A stretch of 64,000 nt of DNA, taken from positions 943,665 through 1,007,664 of the forward strand of contig NZ_KI912608.1 in the NCBI RefSeq assembly GCF_000519265.1, given 5' to 3'. Each line of letters begins with the position of its first letter. Position 1 is the stretch's first letter. Below the pieces are notes generated by a model. It was not told the origin of the DNA and did not search any database. It saw nothing but the letters and a program-made list of their open reading frames with translations. Shown in pieces: positions 28,987-38,241 of this stretch. The stretch is from Desulfonatronum lacustre DSM 10312. GTDB taxonomy: Bacteria > Desulfobacterota > Desulfovibrionia > Desulfovibrionales > Desulfonatronaceae. Position numbers and translations under genes: made by a program.

Positions 28987-29499
28987 TCACCAGCCGTTCT
29001 TATGCACCCGGTCCGCTCTGAAGCGATCCTGGTGCGTGAACTCCTGGGCAGGCCAGCCCAGGGGGACGATGGCATGGGGTTCCACGCCGCCGGGCAGGCC
29101 GAGAATCCGGCGGACGGCGTCCATCCGTTCCTGGATCGGAGCGACCCCGGTCCAGACCGTGCCCAGCCCCAGTCCCCTGGCGGCCAGGAGCAGGTTCTGG
29201 ATCGCCGCGGCCAAATCCTGGACCCAGTAGCCGGGATATTTCTCCAGGGCCAGTTCCGCGCAGACCACGATGCCCACCGGGGCCTGCCGAAGCATGCCCA
29301 CGTAGGGATGCGTTCGCGACAACTCGTCTCTCAAGGCAGCATCCGTGACCACCACGAAATGCCAGGGCTGGGCGTTGCCCGCGCTGGGGGCGATCATGGC
29401 CGCGGCCAGGATTTTTTCCAAATCCGCCTCGCTGACCGGCTTGTCCGGGTCGAATTTGCGGATGCTGCGTCGGGTGTGCAGTGCTTCAAAAACGTCCAT
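28987..29499 (-). CDS. Nitroreductase family protein
   Basis: The 170-residue protein is an FMN-dependent NAD(P)H oxidoreductase of the nitroreductase fold. The N-terminal MDVFEALHTRRSIRKFDPDK carries the FMN-phosphate-binding RRSIR motif. It continues with APSAGNAQPWHFVVV and a C-terminal GLGTVWTGV and PLGWPAQE. The length is that of the short subfamily. The ATG at 29499 has AGGAGG nine bases upstream. The physiological substrate cannot be read from sequence. Confidence 0.9.
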   Translation of the reverse strand: MDVFEALHTRRSIRKFDPDKPVSEADLEKILAAAMIAPSAGNAQPWHFVVVTDAALRDELSRTHPYVGMLRQAPVGIVVCAELALEKYPGYWVQDLAAAIQNLLLAARGLGLGTVWTGVAPIQERMDAVRRILGLPGGVEPHAIVPLGWPAQEFTHQDRFRADRVHKNGW

Positions 29500-29598
29500 G
29501 TCCTGTTCCCTCCTTGCAGTATTGTTCAAGATGTATCCGTCCGTACACGTCATGCCGTACAGATCATGCGAGCCCCGAATCGGCTGCAGGAAACGGCT

Positions 29599-30792
29599 TC
29601 AGCACGAATCTTGTTCCTGTTCCCCGCGCTCCTCCACCGGCGGCACCAACACCTTGATCGGTTCGTGCACTCCGCTGATTTCGGCATAGGTCCGCAGCCG
29701 GGTGATCAGCACCGTGGAGACTTCCTGACCTTGGGCCACCAGCAGCGTGCCTTTCAAACTCTGAACATCCTCGGTCAAAAGCATCCCGGTTTGGAGCTGA
29801 TCCACCCGCACCTCTTTCAATTCGTAACCGGATTTCCGACTGAGCACCCTTTCCAGCACATCCAGCACCCGCGGATCGTACCAGCCTTCCCGACCGCGCA
29901 GAATACCAAGGGCTTGATCCGTGGACTTGCCGGAATTTCCCAGTTGGTCGAAATCCACTAGGATTTTCAAAATTCGCCCGCCCAGTGGGATGTCAGGTCC
30001 GGATTTTCCGCCGATGGGCGCACCCTCTCCGTCATATTTTTTTTCCTGGTAGGCGATCATTTCCCGGACATTTTCCAACCGGGGAATATGGCCCAACAGA
30101 TCTGCGGCGATCATCGGATGCATGTCGTAAATATGCTGCATTTCTTCGTCCAAGGTCTCGCCTCGGGTAATGCGCTGAATGGCCATGGTGGGCAGGAGCA
30201 TGCAGCCGATCTGGGAGAGCAAGGCCGCGTTCTCGATTTCCCAGGTATTGGTCATTCCCAGATGCAAGGCCATCTGGCGGACTAGGCGATGAATCCGGTT
30301 GGCCCGGCCAAAAGCATCCGGATTCACCAAGGCCAGCAGTTCAGTGAGCACCTTGATGCTCCCGCTGAGGGTTTGTTCCAGAAGCTGTTTTTCCGCGGTT
30401 ACCAGCCGATACTGCCGCAGGGCGTCCTCCAGAACCCGCTTCATATGCTGGGCCGAACAGGGCTTGGTCAGAAACCGGAACACGCTGCCTTCGTTCACCG
30501 CGGCAATGGAAGATTGAACGTCCGCGTAGCCGGTGAGCATGATCCGGATGGTATCCGGACATATCTCCTTCAATCTGGTCAAAAACTGCACCCCGTCCAC
30601 TCCGGGCATGCGCATGTCCGAAACCACCACGGCGAACGGTCCCTTGCGGGCGATGATTCCCGCCGCCTCCCTGGCGCTGGTGGCGGTTTCCAGTTCATAT
30701 TCCTTACGGAAATTGCGCCGGAAAGCGTCCAAGATATTGTGGTCGTCGTCCACGAACAGAATTTTTTCCCGCATGCAGTTTTGATCGGTCAT
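29599..30792 (-). CDS. Response regulator with degenerate HD-GYP domain
   Basis: The 397-residue protein has an N-terminal receiver domain (residues about 8-125) with ILFVDDDHN, the phosphoacceptor in VVVSDMRMPGVDG and the FLTKPC lysine. An HD-GYP-like domain follows. Its metal-binding residues are lost. The usual HDIGK is SQIGCM, and the GYP segment reads KKYDGEGAP. Cyclic di-GMP phosphodiesterase activity is therefore unlikely, and binding or protein interaction more likely. It is the third gene of an operon with a REC-HDOD protein and a REC-PAS kinase, 46 bp after the kinase gene. Confidence 0.85.
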   Translation of the reverse strand: MTDQNCMREKILFVDDDHNILDAFRRNFRKEYELETATSAREAAGIIARKGPFAVVVSDMRMPGVDGVQFLTRLKEICPDTIRIMLTGYADVQSSIAAVNEGSVFRFLTKPCSAQHMKRVLEDALRQYRLVTAEKQLLEQTLSGSIKVLTELLALVNPDAFGRANRIHRLVRQMALHLGMTNTWEIENAALLSQIGCMLLPTMAIQRITRGETLDEEMQHIYDMHPMIAADLLGHIPRLENVREMIAYQEKKYDGEGAPIGGKSGPDIPLGGRILKILVDFDQLGNSGKSTDQALGILRGREGWYDPRVLDVLERVLSRKSGYELKEVRVDQLQTGMLLTEDVQSLKGTLLVAQGQEVSTVLITRLRTYAEISGVHEPIKVLVPPVEERGEQEQDSC

Positions 30793-30838
30793 GGCCGTGT
30801 TCCTTTACGATTCAAGTGACCGGATAATGGCGTGGATC

Positions 30839-32470
30839 TCATGCCGAAAACTCCGCAAAGGGGTCGTCCTCCGGAGCGGTGACCGGCAGCCTCAAAACAA
30901 ATGTCGTGCCGTGCCCCACTTCGGATTCTACGGCAATACTTCCGCCATGGCGCTTGACAATGGCATTATGGACGATCACCAGTCCTTGGCCCGTACCCTT
31001 GCCCACGTCCTTGGTGGTGAAAAACGGATCAAACATTTTTGACCTGACGTTATCAGGAATACCGGTACCGGTATCCGAGATTCGGATTTCAATCCACTCT
31101 CCGTCAGCGCGGGTGGAGATGGTGATCAATCCCTGTTCTTGGGAGTGTTCTCCGTGGGCCTCAGCGACGGCTTGGGCCGCGTTGGTTACGATGTTCAGGA
31201 AGGCTTGGTTCAATTCGCTCAAATAACAAGATATCCGAGGCAGCTCCGGATCCAGGTCCATGTGCATCTCGGCCACGTATTTCCACTCGTTGCGGGAGAC
31301 CGTGACCGTATCGGACAGGGCCGTGTTGATATCAGCCAGGACCATGTGCTGCCCGCCCGGATGGGCGAAGGATTTCATGGATCGGACAATATGGGCCACT
31401 CGTTCCAGACCGCCCAGGGATTGCTCGATGGCCTGGGGCACTTCCCGGAGCAGATACCCGACATCGGCAGCGGCATACCGGTCTTGTGCTCCCTTGACGG
31501 CGGCGGCTGAAAAACCGTTTGTCGGCTCGTCGCAAAGAAATTCCCGACAAGCTGAAACCAATGTGCTCAGTTCGTCGAAAGCTTCTTTCAGGAAGCGCAT
31601 GTTGTCGCTGAGGAACTGGATGGGCGTGTTGATTTCATGGGCCACGCCCGCGGCGAGCTGACCGATGGACTCCAATTTCTGGGCCTGCATCAACTGGCTT
31701 TCCAGAAGTCGACGTTCGGTCACTTCTTCGCCCAGCAGGATCAGCCCGCCCATGGCCTGAACAGAGGTGGCGACCAGCGGAGTGATGTTCAGCTTGAGAA
31801 AGCCATCGGGGCCGTCAGGCCGTTGGAAGCGCAAATTCTCAACCAATACTCCGGCCATGGACTCGCGACACGTCCGGACGGCCTGGATCACCCGATCATG
31901 GTCCCAGGGCAGGGACAGACTCTCAAAGGAACGTCGGTGCACTTCCTCGAATCGAACGCCGAGGCAGTTGGTGGTCACGGAGTTCCAACGTTGAACCAAG
32001 CCGTTCTTGTCGATCACGATCAACAAGGACTGAATCGAGGTGAGAATCTGATGCAGTTCCATATGGGACTGCCGGTCATCACGCTCTGCCTGACGCAACC
32101 TGAACACGGCCGCGACCCGGGCTAACAACTCTCGCGCCTCCACGGGTTTGACCAGGTAGCCTTCGGCTCCGCATTCTATGCCTTTGGCTTGGCTGTCGGA
32201 ATCCACATGCTCGGCCGAAAACAGAAAGACGGACGTGGAAGCCAGTGCCCGATCGCTCTTGATCCGTTTACAGACCTCCACGCCATTGATGTCGGGCAAG
32301 ACCACGTCCAACAGAACCAGGTCGGGACGATTTTTTTCAGCCGAGCGCAGGGCTTCCATACCGCTGGAGGCTTGACTGACGTCGTAGTCCTGGGAGGCGA
32401 GAATGTCCGTGTAATAATTCAGTTGAACAGGCTCGTCGTCCACAATCAAAATGCTTTTCGATTCGTTCAT
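30839..32470 (-). CDS. Sensor histidine kinase with N-terminal receiver and PAS domain
   Basis: The 543-residue soluble kinase has a receiver domain (about 1-125; LVLLDVVLPDINGVEV), a PAS domain (about 140-255), and a dimerisation domain with the phosphorylatable His in VAHEINTPIQFLSDN. The HATPase domain shows NIVTNAAQAV, DTGTGIPDNV, FFTTKDVGKGTGQGL and IVKRHGG. There are no membrane segments, so it senses a cytoplasmic cue or receives a phosphoryl group. It lies between two receiver-output genes on the same strand and probably exchanges phosphate with them. Confidence 0.92.
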   Translation of the reverse strand: MNESKSILIVDDEPVQLNYYTDILASQDYDVSQASSGMEALRSAEKNRPDLVLLDVVLPDINGVEVCKRIKSDRALASTSVFLFSAEHVDSDSQAKGIECGAEGYLVKPVEARELLARVAAVFRLRQAERDDRQSHMELHQILTSIQSLLIVIDKNGLVQRWNSVTTNCLGVRFEEVHRRSFESLSLPWDHDRVIQAVRTCRESMAGVLVENLRFQRPDGPDGFLKLNITPLVATSVQAMGGLILLGEEVTERRLLESQLMQAQKLESIGQLAAGVAHEINTPIQFLSDNMRFLKEAFDELSTLVSACREFLCDEPTNGFSAAAVKGAQDRYAAADVGYLLREVPQAIEQSLGGLERVAHIVRSMKSFAHPGGQHMVLADINTALSDTVTVSRNEWKYVAEMHMDLDPELPRISCYLSELNQAFLNIVTNAAQAVAEAHGEHSQEQGLITISTRADGEWIEIRISDTGTGIPDNVRSKMFDPFFTTKDVGKGTGQGLVIVHNAIVKRHGGSIAVESEVGHGTTFVLRLPVTAPEDDPFAEFSA

Positions 32471-32562
32471 GCTCCACCTCTCAGTCCGCCCCGATCCGGC
32501 CAGCGGGTCAACGGAAAATGAACGTGGTCCCTGTGTCCGGCTCGGCTTCAGTTTTCAACCGA

Positions 32563-33804
32563 CTATGCCCGACCATTCTCTGAAGGGTTTGCCTCGTTGT
32601 CGGTCATGCCGAAAAGCTCCCTGGCTTTTTCCTCCCAGGCCGTGATCCGGTCGCCAAGACCGCAGGCGTCGAGATAGTCCAGGTCAGGTTCTTCGACCTT
32701 GCCCGCCGGTCCCTCGGGCTGGATGCCGACGACCAGAGCGTTGGCGGCGTGCAGGGCCGTCAAGGGAATGAACAGGGTCGTCGTGCTCAGAGCGGGCTGG
32801 TGGTGGAAAGCGATGGCTTCCACCACCGGGTCGGCCATGCCCCACAAGCCCAACACATAGGCCCCGAGTTGGGCGTGGCTTGCGCCAAGCAGTTCTCGTT
32901 CCACGACGGTCAGGGACAGGTCCTCGGACGCGACCATTTCCAGCATTTCGTCGTACAAATCCGGACAGTTCACGGCAAAGATCAGTTTGCCCACGTCATG
33001 GAGGATTCCGGCCAGAAACGCGTCTTCCTGGACCTCCCGGGGCGTGTTTTCCATGGCGCAGATCCGCTTGGCCAGGGTGGCGGTCATCAGGCTGTGTCGG
33101 GAAAGCCGGGCCAGGGAAAAGTGTGGACATTTCTTGGGATTATATTGCGAGAAAACCTGGACGTGCAGCACCAGGGCCTTGACCGTTTCCGTACCCAGCA
33201 AATTCACGGCCTGGGCCGGGCTGGTCACCTTGGTGTACATCCCGAAAAAGGAAGAATTAACCAGTTGGAGGATCTTGGCGGACATGCCCACGTCCGTGGC
33301 AATGATCTCACCGACCTTCTTCAAGGAACAGCGGGGAGACTGCAATTCTTCTTGAATGGCAAGGTACAGCTTGGGCAGGCTGGGGATTTGCTCCAAGCTG
33401 GAGGACAGGCAGGTCAAAGCTTCCTCGGCCAGATAGCGGCGCAGGGCCAGGAGGCGACGGAGCACTGCGATCAACGTTTCCGGGCTGCACGGCTTGCTCA
33501 GATACTGATGCACCACCTTGGTGGAGCCCATGATCATCCGCTCGTCCATATGGCCGGACAAGGCCACGCGGGCGGTTTTGGGGAAGCGCTCCTTGACCTC
33601 GTTCAGCAACTGAATTCCATCCATGCCCGGCATGCGCATGTCCGAAACCACCACGTCCATGGGCGTGGCGGCCATCACCTCCAAGGCTTCCTTCCCACCG
33701 GGCGCGAAATGCAGCTCCCATTCCCGGCTCTGACTGTGCAGCATCCGCCGCAACCCCTGCAATACCTGCGGCTCGTCGTCCACGAACAGAATGCGATACG
33801 TCAT
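32563..33804 (-). CDS. Response regulator with HDOD output domain
   Basis: The 413-residue protein has a receiver domain (LFVDDEP; VVVSDMRMPGMDG; YLSKPC) and a C-terminal HDOD domain from about residue 145, with IPSLPKLYLAIQEEL, NSSFFGM and the conserved LAGILHDVGKLIF. HDOD proteins act as signalling or regulatory modules without a defined catalytic reaction. It is the first gene of the three-gene signalling operon, 92 bp before the kinase gene. The ATG at 33804 is followed by the typical YRILFVDDE start of receivers. Confidence 0.92.
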   Translation of the reverse strand: MTYRILFVDDEPQVLQGLRRMLHSQSREWELHFAPGGKEALEVMAATPMDVVVSDMRMPGMDGIQLLNEVKERFPKTARVALSGHMDERMIMGSTKVVHQYLSKPCSPETLIAVLRRLLALRRYLAEEALTCLSSSLEQIPSLPKLYLAIQEELQSPRCSLKKVGEIIATDVGMSAKILQLVNSSFFGMYTKVTSPAQAVNLLGTETVKALVLHVQVFSQYNPKKCPHFSLARLSRHSLMTATLAKRICAMENTPREVQEDAFLAGILHDVGKLIFAVNCPDLYDEMLEMVASEDLSLTVVERELLGASHAQLGAYVLGLWGMADPVVEAIAFHHQPALSTTTLFIPLTALHAANALVVGIQPEGPAGKVEEPDLDYLDACGLGDRITAWEEKARELFGMTDNEANPSENGRA

Positions 33805-33939
33805 GCCTGCTCCTCGACGGTTGTTGAGATTTCCGTTTCAATCACCCTTTCGGTTCCACGCATCATGTTCCCGGCAGCGTGTCAATACGGCTCGCCGATT
33901 TCCTCAGGGCAGATTGTTCTCGATCCTCACCCGTTATCT

Positions 33940-34055
33940 GAATCGGCATCGAAATCGTGATCGAAGTCGAGCATCATGTCCAAGAAAATGCCGTATCAGA
34001 GGGTGATGTACAACATTTTCCGATTTCGATTTCAATCGCGATTTGGATTTTGATG
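33940..34055. repeat. Degenerate ATCG(A/G)-hexamer repeat region
   Basis: AATCGGCATCGAAATCGTGA with its continuation, and downstream CGATTTCGATTTCAATCGCG, are short-period (about 6 bp) ATCGNN runs in inverted orientation. They could form a large imperfect hairpin. The composition resembles the cores of the elements at 41416-41552 and 49180-49310, but the flanks of those elements are not recognisable here. The 33805-34507 gap holds this and an ATPase remnant. Confidence 0.55.
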
Positions 34056-34081
34056 AGAACAGATTTGCCCTGCCGATTTCC

Positions 34082-34484
34082 TCATGCGCTCAACCCGGTC
34101 AGATATTCCGAGGCATCCCGGATATCGATACCGTCCACGAATCGCTCTCGGCACAGGTGCATGACGGCTTGAGTGCATCTGGCGTCCGGACTGATATCTG
34201 TCCCGGAAGTAGGCCAATGATCTGGACGGCGCGGAATCGGCCCGTTTGACTTTCAATTCCGCGAGTCGCTGATCTTCAACCAAGGCGAAGTCAACCTCTT
34301 GCCCCTCCTTGGTGCGCAAATAGCATAAGGAAAGTCCCTCGGCTTTCGTATCGTTAATGAAATGAACGTGTTTGAGCAGGGAAAGGGCCACGGTATTCTT
34401 CAGTCGAACCCCCTCATCGCCGATGACGAGGCCGGTATCGTAAAACCCGTATTATTGAGAAGATATTCCCGGAGTTCCTTGGAG
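34082..34484 (-). pseudogene. C-terminal remnant of a DUF4143/AAA-type ATPase, two frameshifts
   Basis: Three consecutive minus-strand frames together read like the C-terminal domain of the DUF4143 ATPases. SKELREYLLNNTGF is followed in another frame by YDTGLVIGDEGVRLKNTVAL, CYLRTKEGQEVDFALVEDQR and AELKVKRADSAPSRSLAYF. In a third frame come DARCTQAVMHLCRERFVDGI and EYLTGLSA, with the stop at 34082. The first break is explained by loss of one T in GGTTTTACGAT. The N-terminal AAA domain is absent. Confidence 0.75.
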
Positions 34485-34507
34485 ATGATTCAGTGAGCCG
34501 GGTGAAT

Positions 34508-35461
34508 TCAATACCCTACCGAATCCAACCCCTCCCGCAGAACCTGGGCCGATTTACGCAAGGCCTGCTCCTCGTCCTCGGCCAGTGGATTGGTCAGCAC
34601 GCGCTCAATACCTTTGGCGCCAACCACGCACGGCAACGAGAGGCAGACATCATGCAATCCGTACTGGCCCTGCATCAACGTGCCCACGGTGAGCACGCTG
34701 TTCTGATTCATCAGCACCGCCTCGGTGATCCGGACCATGGCTAGGCCGATGGCGTAGTAGGTGGCCTGTTTGCGCTTGATCACGTGATAGGCGGCGTTGC
34801 GCACGTCCTCGTCGATCTCCTTTTTCTTGGCGTCAATGGATTTCCCGCAGGCATGGCAGTAGTCCATCAACGGTATGCCCGCGATGTTCACCCGGCTCCA
34901 GACCAGCACCTCGCTGTCGCCGTGCTCGCCGATCACGTAACCGTGCACGTTGCGGGCATCCACGTCGTAATACTCGGACAACAGGTGCCGAAAACGCATG
35001 GTGTCCAGGACCGTACCCGAACTGATCACTCTCTCCGGAGGCAGCTCGGAGACCTTCAAGGCCACATGGGTCAAAACATCCACGGGGTTGCTGACCATGA
35101 GCAGGATTGCGTCGGGATTGTGCTCCAAGATCCTAGGGATGATGTCCTCGACGATCTTCACGTTGCGCTTGGCCAGATCCAAACGGGTCTCCCCTTCTTT
35201 CTGGTTCGCGCCCGCGGCGATGACCACGATCTGGGCATCCTTGCACATTTCGTAGCCGCCGGCACGGATGTCGATGGGCTTGGTGAAAGGCAACCCATGG
35301 CTCAGGTCCATGGCCTCGCCCTCGGCCCGCGCCGCAGTGCGGTTCACCAGCCCGATCTCCCGGACCAATCCCTTGATGCACAGGGCATAGGCAAAGGACA
35401 TGCCCACCAGCCCGGTGCCGACGATGGTCACCTTTCGGTGACGGTACAGATTCTCCCGCAT
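34508..35461 (-). CDS. ldh: L-lactate dehydrogenase
   Basis: The 317-residue NAD-dependent enzyme has the Rossmann motif VTIVGTGLVGMSFAYAL and the specificity loop AAGANQKEGETRLDL, where Gln (not Arg) indicates lactate rather than malate. It also has NPVDVLTH, and the catalytic His in IGEHGDSEV. It should interconvert pyruvate and L-lactate in the cytoplasm. The ATG at 35461 has AAGGAGG upstream. It stands between two pseudogene remnants but is itself intact, with normal codon use. Confidence 0.93.
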   Translation of the reverse strand: MRENLYRHRKVTIVGTGLVGMSFAYALCIKGLVREIGLVNRTAARAEGEAMDLSHGLPFTKPIDIRAGGYEMCKDAQIVVIAAGANQKEGETRLDLAKRNVKIVEDIIPRILEHNPDAILLMVSNPVDVLTHVALKVSELPPERVISSGTVLDTMRFRHLLSEYYDVDARNVHGYVIGEHGDSEVLVWSRVNIAGIPLMDYCHACGKSIDAKKKEIDEDVRNAAYHVIKRKQATYYAIGLAMVRITEAVLMNQNSVLTVGTLMQGQYGLHDVCLSLPCVVGAKGIERVLTNPLAEDEEQALRKSAQVLREGLDSVGY

Positions 35462-35588
35462 GTCGCCTCCTTTGTTGCTTTGTAAGATGGTTGCCTTTTT
35501 CTAACGCCTTGCAATCGCGCAATGTATTTCCGTCTACCACGGATTTCAAAGCTGGACCATCCAGTGGGGCACGCCTCGGAAACGGCGG

Positions 35589-35850
35589 TTACGATGTGAA
35601 CGAATATGCTCGCTCCCCGTTTTCATCCCGCACGACCAGTTGCTTGAAGGAAACCACGGAATCAGCCTTGGACCACAGTCCGCAAAAAAAACTGAACAGT
35701 TTCCTCGGCCAGAAATTCGAGGACGGTATTTCCGTCCACCTTTGCCCGGACATCCCTTTCGTGGGCCGTAACGTCAGCCTGTACCAGTGGCCAGGCTCGA
35801 ACGACGAAAGCATCGGTTTTTCGCTTCGGATTTGGACATATTGACGCCTT
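35589..35850 (-). pseudogene. Frameshifted LamG/concanavalin-like domain remnant
   Basis: Two minus-strand frames alternate to give a recognisable jelly-roll pattern. SSFEPGHWYRLTLR in one frame is followed by ERDVRAKVDGNTVLEFLAEE in a second, then by GLWSKADSVVSFKQLVVRDE back in the first. The joins are at the CGGCCCACGAAAGG segment and at a run of eight T residues. WYRL, VDG and GLW.KADS are hallmarks of secreted LamG-like domains. No start or complete frame survives. The 35462-36025 gap has nothing else I can support. Confidence 0.65.
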
Positions 35851-36025
35851 TATTTCTTGACATTGGGTAACTATCGGGCTGTGGCTTCGCCACATTTTCG
35901 ATTTGCCGTCCTGGCAATCGAATCAAGGTCGAAGCGTATTTATTGATACGTGAGAGTTTAAACTTTTCTTGCTTTTTGCACTTGGGATTTTTGAACGGAC
36001 TGCCGACAAAGGACTTTTTCAACAC

Positions 36026-36364
36026 TCAGTTACGCTTCTTGCTTTGCCCTTCTTCCCGGCCTTCTTGATACCCCTTTTCAAACGCCGTTTTCGCCTTGGA
36101 AAAACTCGCCTTCCACACTTCCCAGGAAGATTCAACGCCATGCTTGAGTTCTTCCCAGGCAGATTCTCCGGCGTTTTGCAAATCCGCGATTTTTCCCTCC
36201 AACTCCTGGCGTTTTGCCCGCAACTCTTCAAGTTCCTGCTGATACTTGATTTTTGCGTCCGCTTCGGCTTGGTCCGCCTTGGCCGTCAATTTGTCGATAT
36301 CCGCGTTCCATTCATCAATCTTGGCTTTCAGTTTCTGGATATACGCATCTCTTGTTTCCGACAT
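36026..36364 (-). CDS. Coiled-coil protein of unknown function
   Basis: The 112-residue protein is highly charged and consists of a long coiled coil (MSETRDAYIQKLKAKIDEWN through LEGKIADLQNAGESAWEELK), followed by a helical segment rich in Trp, Lys and Glu. It has no signal peptide. Similar short coiled-coil proteins occur widely and have been linked to stress responses, but no function can be assigned here. The ATG at 36364 follows AAGGAGG. It lies just downstream of treZ on the opposite side of a 26-bp gap, same strand. Confidence 0.75.
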   Translation of the reverse strand: MSETRDAYIQKLKAKIDEWNADIDKLTAKADQAEADAKIKYQQELEELRAKRQELEGKIADLQNAGESAWEELKHGVESSWEVWKASFSKAKTAFEKGYQEGREEGQSKKRN

Positions 36365-36390
36365 GATCTGTTGCCTCCTTGTTCAATTCG

Positions 36391-38241
36391 TCATTTTGGG
36401 ACCACGGTCCACATTACGCCCCAGCCCTCCAATTCCACGCCACGTTTTTTTCGTTGAGCGGAAGGCGAAACATAGATGATATCCAGTGAATCAGGATCAG
36501 TTTTCAGGTCAAAGTTCGTCAGGAACAGCTTGGAACCGAGATTGCCCGTCATGCGCAGGACGCGGCCATCGGTCAAGGGCCAGGCCACGGTCAGCACACT
36601 GGACGCCTGGATGTGCCAAGTTGCGGCTTTGGGCTGGATCAGTCCCAGCAGGGGCACGATGCGCTCCTGGCGCAGGGCCAGGAGATCCCGGTAGAAGGTC
36701 AGCCATTGGGAGTGCTCCACGGAATAGCGCTCATCCCAGTTCAAAACGGCGCTCCGGGCCGTGGCCGGGTCGTTGGGGTCCGGGATGCGCTCGCGCATGG
36801 CCGGGTCGGCGAACTCGGGAAAGGCCGCGAACTCCTTGCGCCGGCCTTCCCGGACCGCGTCGGCCAGATCGCCCTGGAAGTCGCAAAAAAACGGAAAAGG
36901 CTGCTCCGAGGCCCACTCCTCGCCCATGTAGAGCATGGGGATCTGCGGGCTGAGCAGGTACATGGCCGTAAGGGCCGTGCGTCTTTCCATCGGGGCCAAC
37001 CGGGTCAGCCGATCTCCCAGGGCCCGATTGCCGATCTGGTCGTGGTTCTGGATAAAAGCCACGAAGGCTTCCGGCGGAAGATGAGAGCTGGGCTCACCCC
37101 GAACCTGGTCCTCCCGGTGGGGTGAGGGCTCGCCCTGATAGGCGAAGCCCTGGGCCAGGCACCGGCCCAGCCGGTCCAGCACGTTGTCCGCGTAATCCGC
37201 ATAGTAGCCCTGGGTCTCCCCGGTGCCCAGCACATGGTAGACGTGATGAATGTCATCGTTCCACTGGGCCACGTAGTATTTCGGTTCGCCGTTTTCCGCC
37301 CGGTCCAGAAACCGGGCCTGATTGGCGTCGTTTTCCAGGACCAGGTGCACGTGCCGGTCCTTGGGCAGGACTTTGGCCACGGTCTGGGTCAATTCCTCCA
37401 GAATATGCACCGGCCCGTCGTCCTGGATGGCATGCACCGCGTCCAGGCGCAGACCGTCAAACCGGTACTCCCGCAGCCAGTACACGGCGTTGGCGATGAA
37501 AAAGTCCCGGACCTGGGGCACCGAAAAATCAATGGCCGCGCCCCAAGGCGTCTGGTGGGCATTGGTGAAGAACTGGGGAGCGTAGAGATGCAGGTAGTTT
37601 CCTTCCGGGCCGAAATGGTTGTAGACCACGTCCAGAAAAACCATCAGCCCCAGCCCGTGGGCCTCGTCGATCAGACGTCGCAGGTCTTCAGGCGTGCCAT
37701 AGACCGAATCCGGGGCAAAGGGCAGAACCCCGTCGTAGCCCCAATTGCGGCGGCCCGGAAAATCAGCCAGGGGCATCAGTTCCACCGCCGTGACGCCCAG
37801 GTCCTTGAGATACGGCAAACGAGACCGCACTCCGTCGTAGGTGCCTTCGGTCGTGAACGTGCCCACATGCAATTCATAGAGCACCGTCTCCGTCCAGGGC
37901 CGCCCCTTCCAATCCGGATTTTTCCAGGTAAACCCGGCGGTATCCACGACCTGACTCGGTCCGAAAACGTCCTCCGGCTGAAAACGTGAACCCGGGTCCG
38001 GAACCAGAGTCTCGTCGTTGATTTTGAAATGATACAGGGAACCGGGCCCGGCCTCTGAATTCAGAACCTCGTGCCAACCGTCCTGAGTTGCCGGCATGGT
38101 TACATTTTCCTCCTGATCCTGCCCCACCAGGACTAGGTCCACCTGCTTCGCTTCCGGTGCCCAGAGTCGGAAACGTACGCCGTTGTCTTCGAGAATCGGG
38201 CCAAAGGGAATGTGATTATTTGGTACAGTCTGTCTGTTCAT
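36391..38241 (-). CDS. treZ: Malto-oligosyltrehalose trehalohydrolase TreZ
   Basis: TreZ cleaves maltooligosyl-trehalose to free trehalose, a compatible solute. The 616-residue GH13 enzyme has an N-terminal CBM48-like domain (GVRFRLWAPEAKQVDLVLVG). The barrel carries YELHVGTFTTEGTYDG, NWGYDGV, VFLDVVYNHFGPEGNY, DGLRLDAVHAI (catalytic Asp), LVLENDANQ (acid Glu region) and FIQNHDQIGNR. The LENDAN motif and length favour TreZ over glycogen branching enzyme. The ATG at 38241 follows AAGGGA; upstream in-frame codons are not homologous. No treY is nearby, so the partner synthase must lie elsewhere. Confidence 0.93.
   Translation of the reverse strand: MNRQTVPNNHIPFGPILEDNGVRFRLWAPEAKQVDLVLVGQDQEENVTMPATQDGWHEVLNSEAGPGSLYHFKINDETLVPDPGSRFQPEDVFGPSQVVDTAGFTWKNPDWKGRPWTETVLYELHVGTFTTEGTYDGVRSRLPYLKDLGVTAVELMPLADFPGRRNWGYDGVLPFAPDSVYGTPEDLRRLIDEAHGLGLMVFLDVVYNHFGPEGNYLHLYAPQFFTNAHQTPWGAAIDFSVPQVRDFFIANAVYWLREYRFDGLRLDAVHAIQDDGPVHILEELTQTVAKVLPKDRHVHLVLENDANQARFLDRAENGEPKYYVAQWNDDIHHVYHVLGTGETQGYYADYADNVLDRLGRCLAQGFAYQGEPSPHREDQVRGEPSSHLPPEAFVAFIQNHDQIGNRALGDRLTRLAPMERRTALTAMYLLSPQIPMLYMGEEWASEQPFPFFCDFQGDLADAVREGRRKEFAAFPEFADPAMRERIPDPNDPATARSAVLNWDERYSVEHSQWLTFYRDLLALRQERIVPLLGLIQPKAATWHIQASSVLTVAWPLTDGRVLRMTGNLGSKLFLTNFDLKTDPDSLDIIYVSPSAQRKKRGVELEGWGVMWTVVPK

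Noticed and set aside
35491-35844. 117-residue plus-strand open frame
   Set aside because: The minus strand there carries a recognisable LamG-like remnant, and the plus frame is its antisense.
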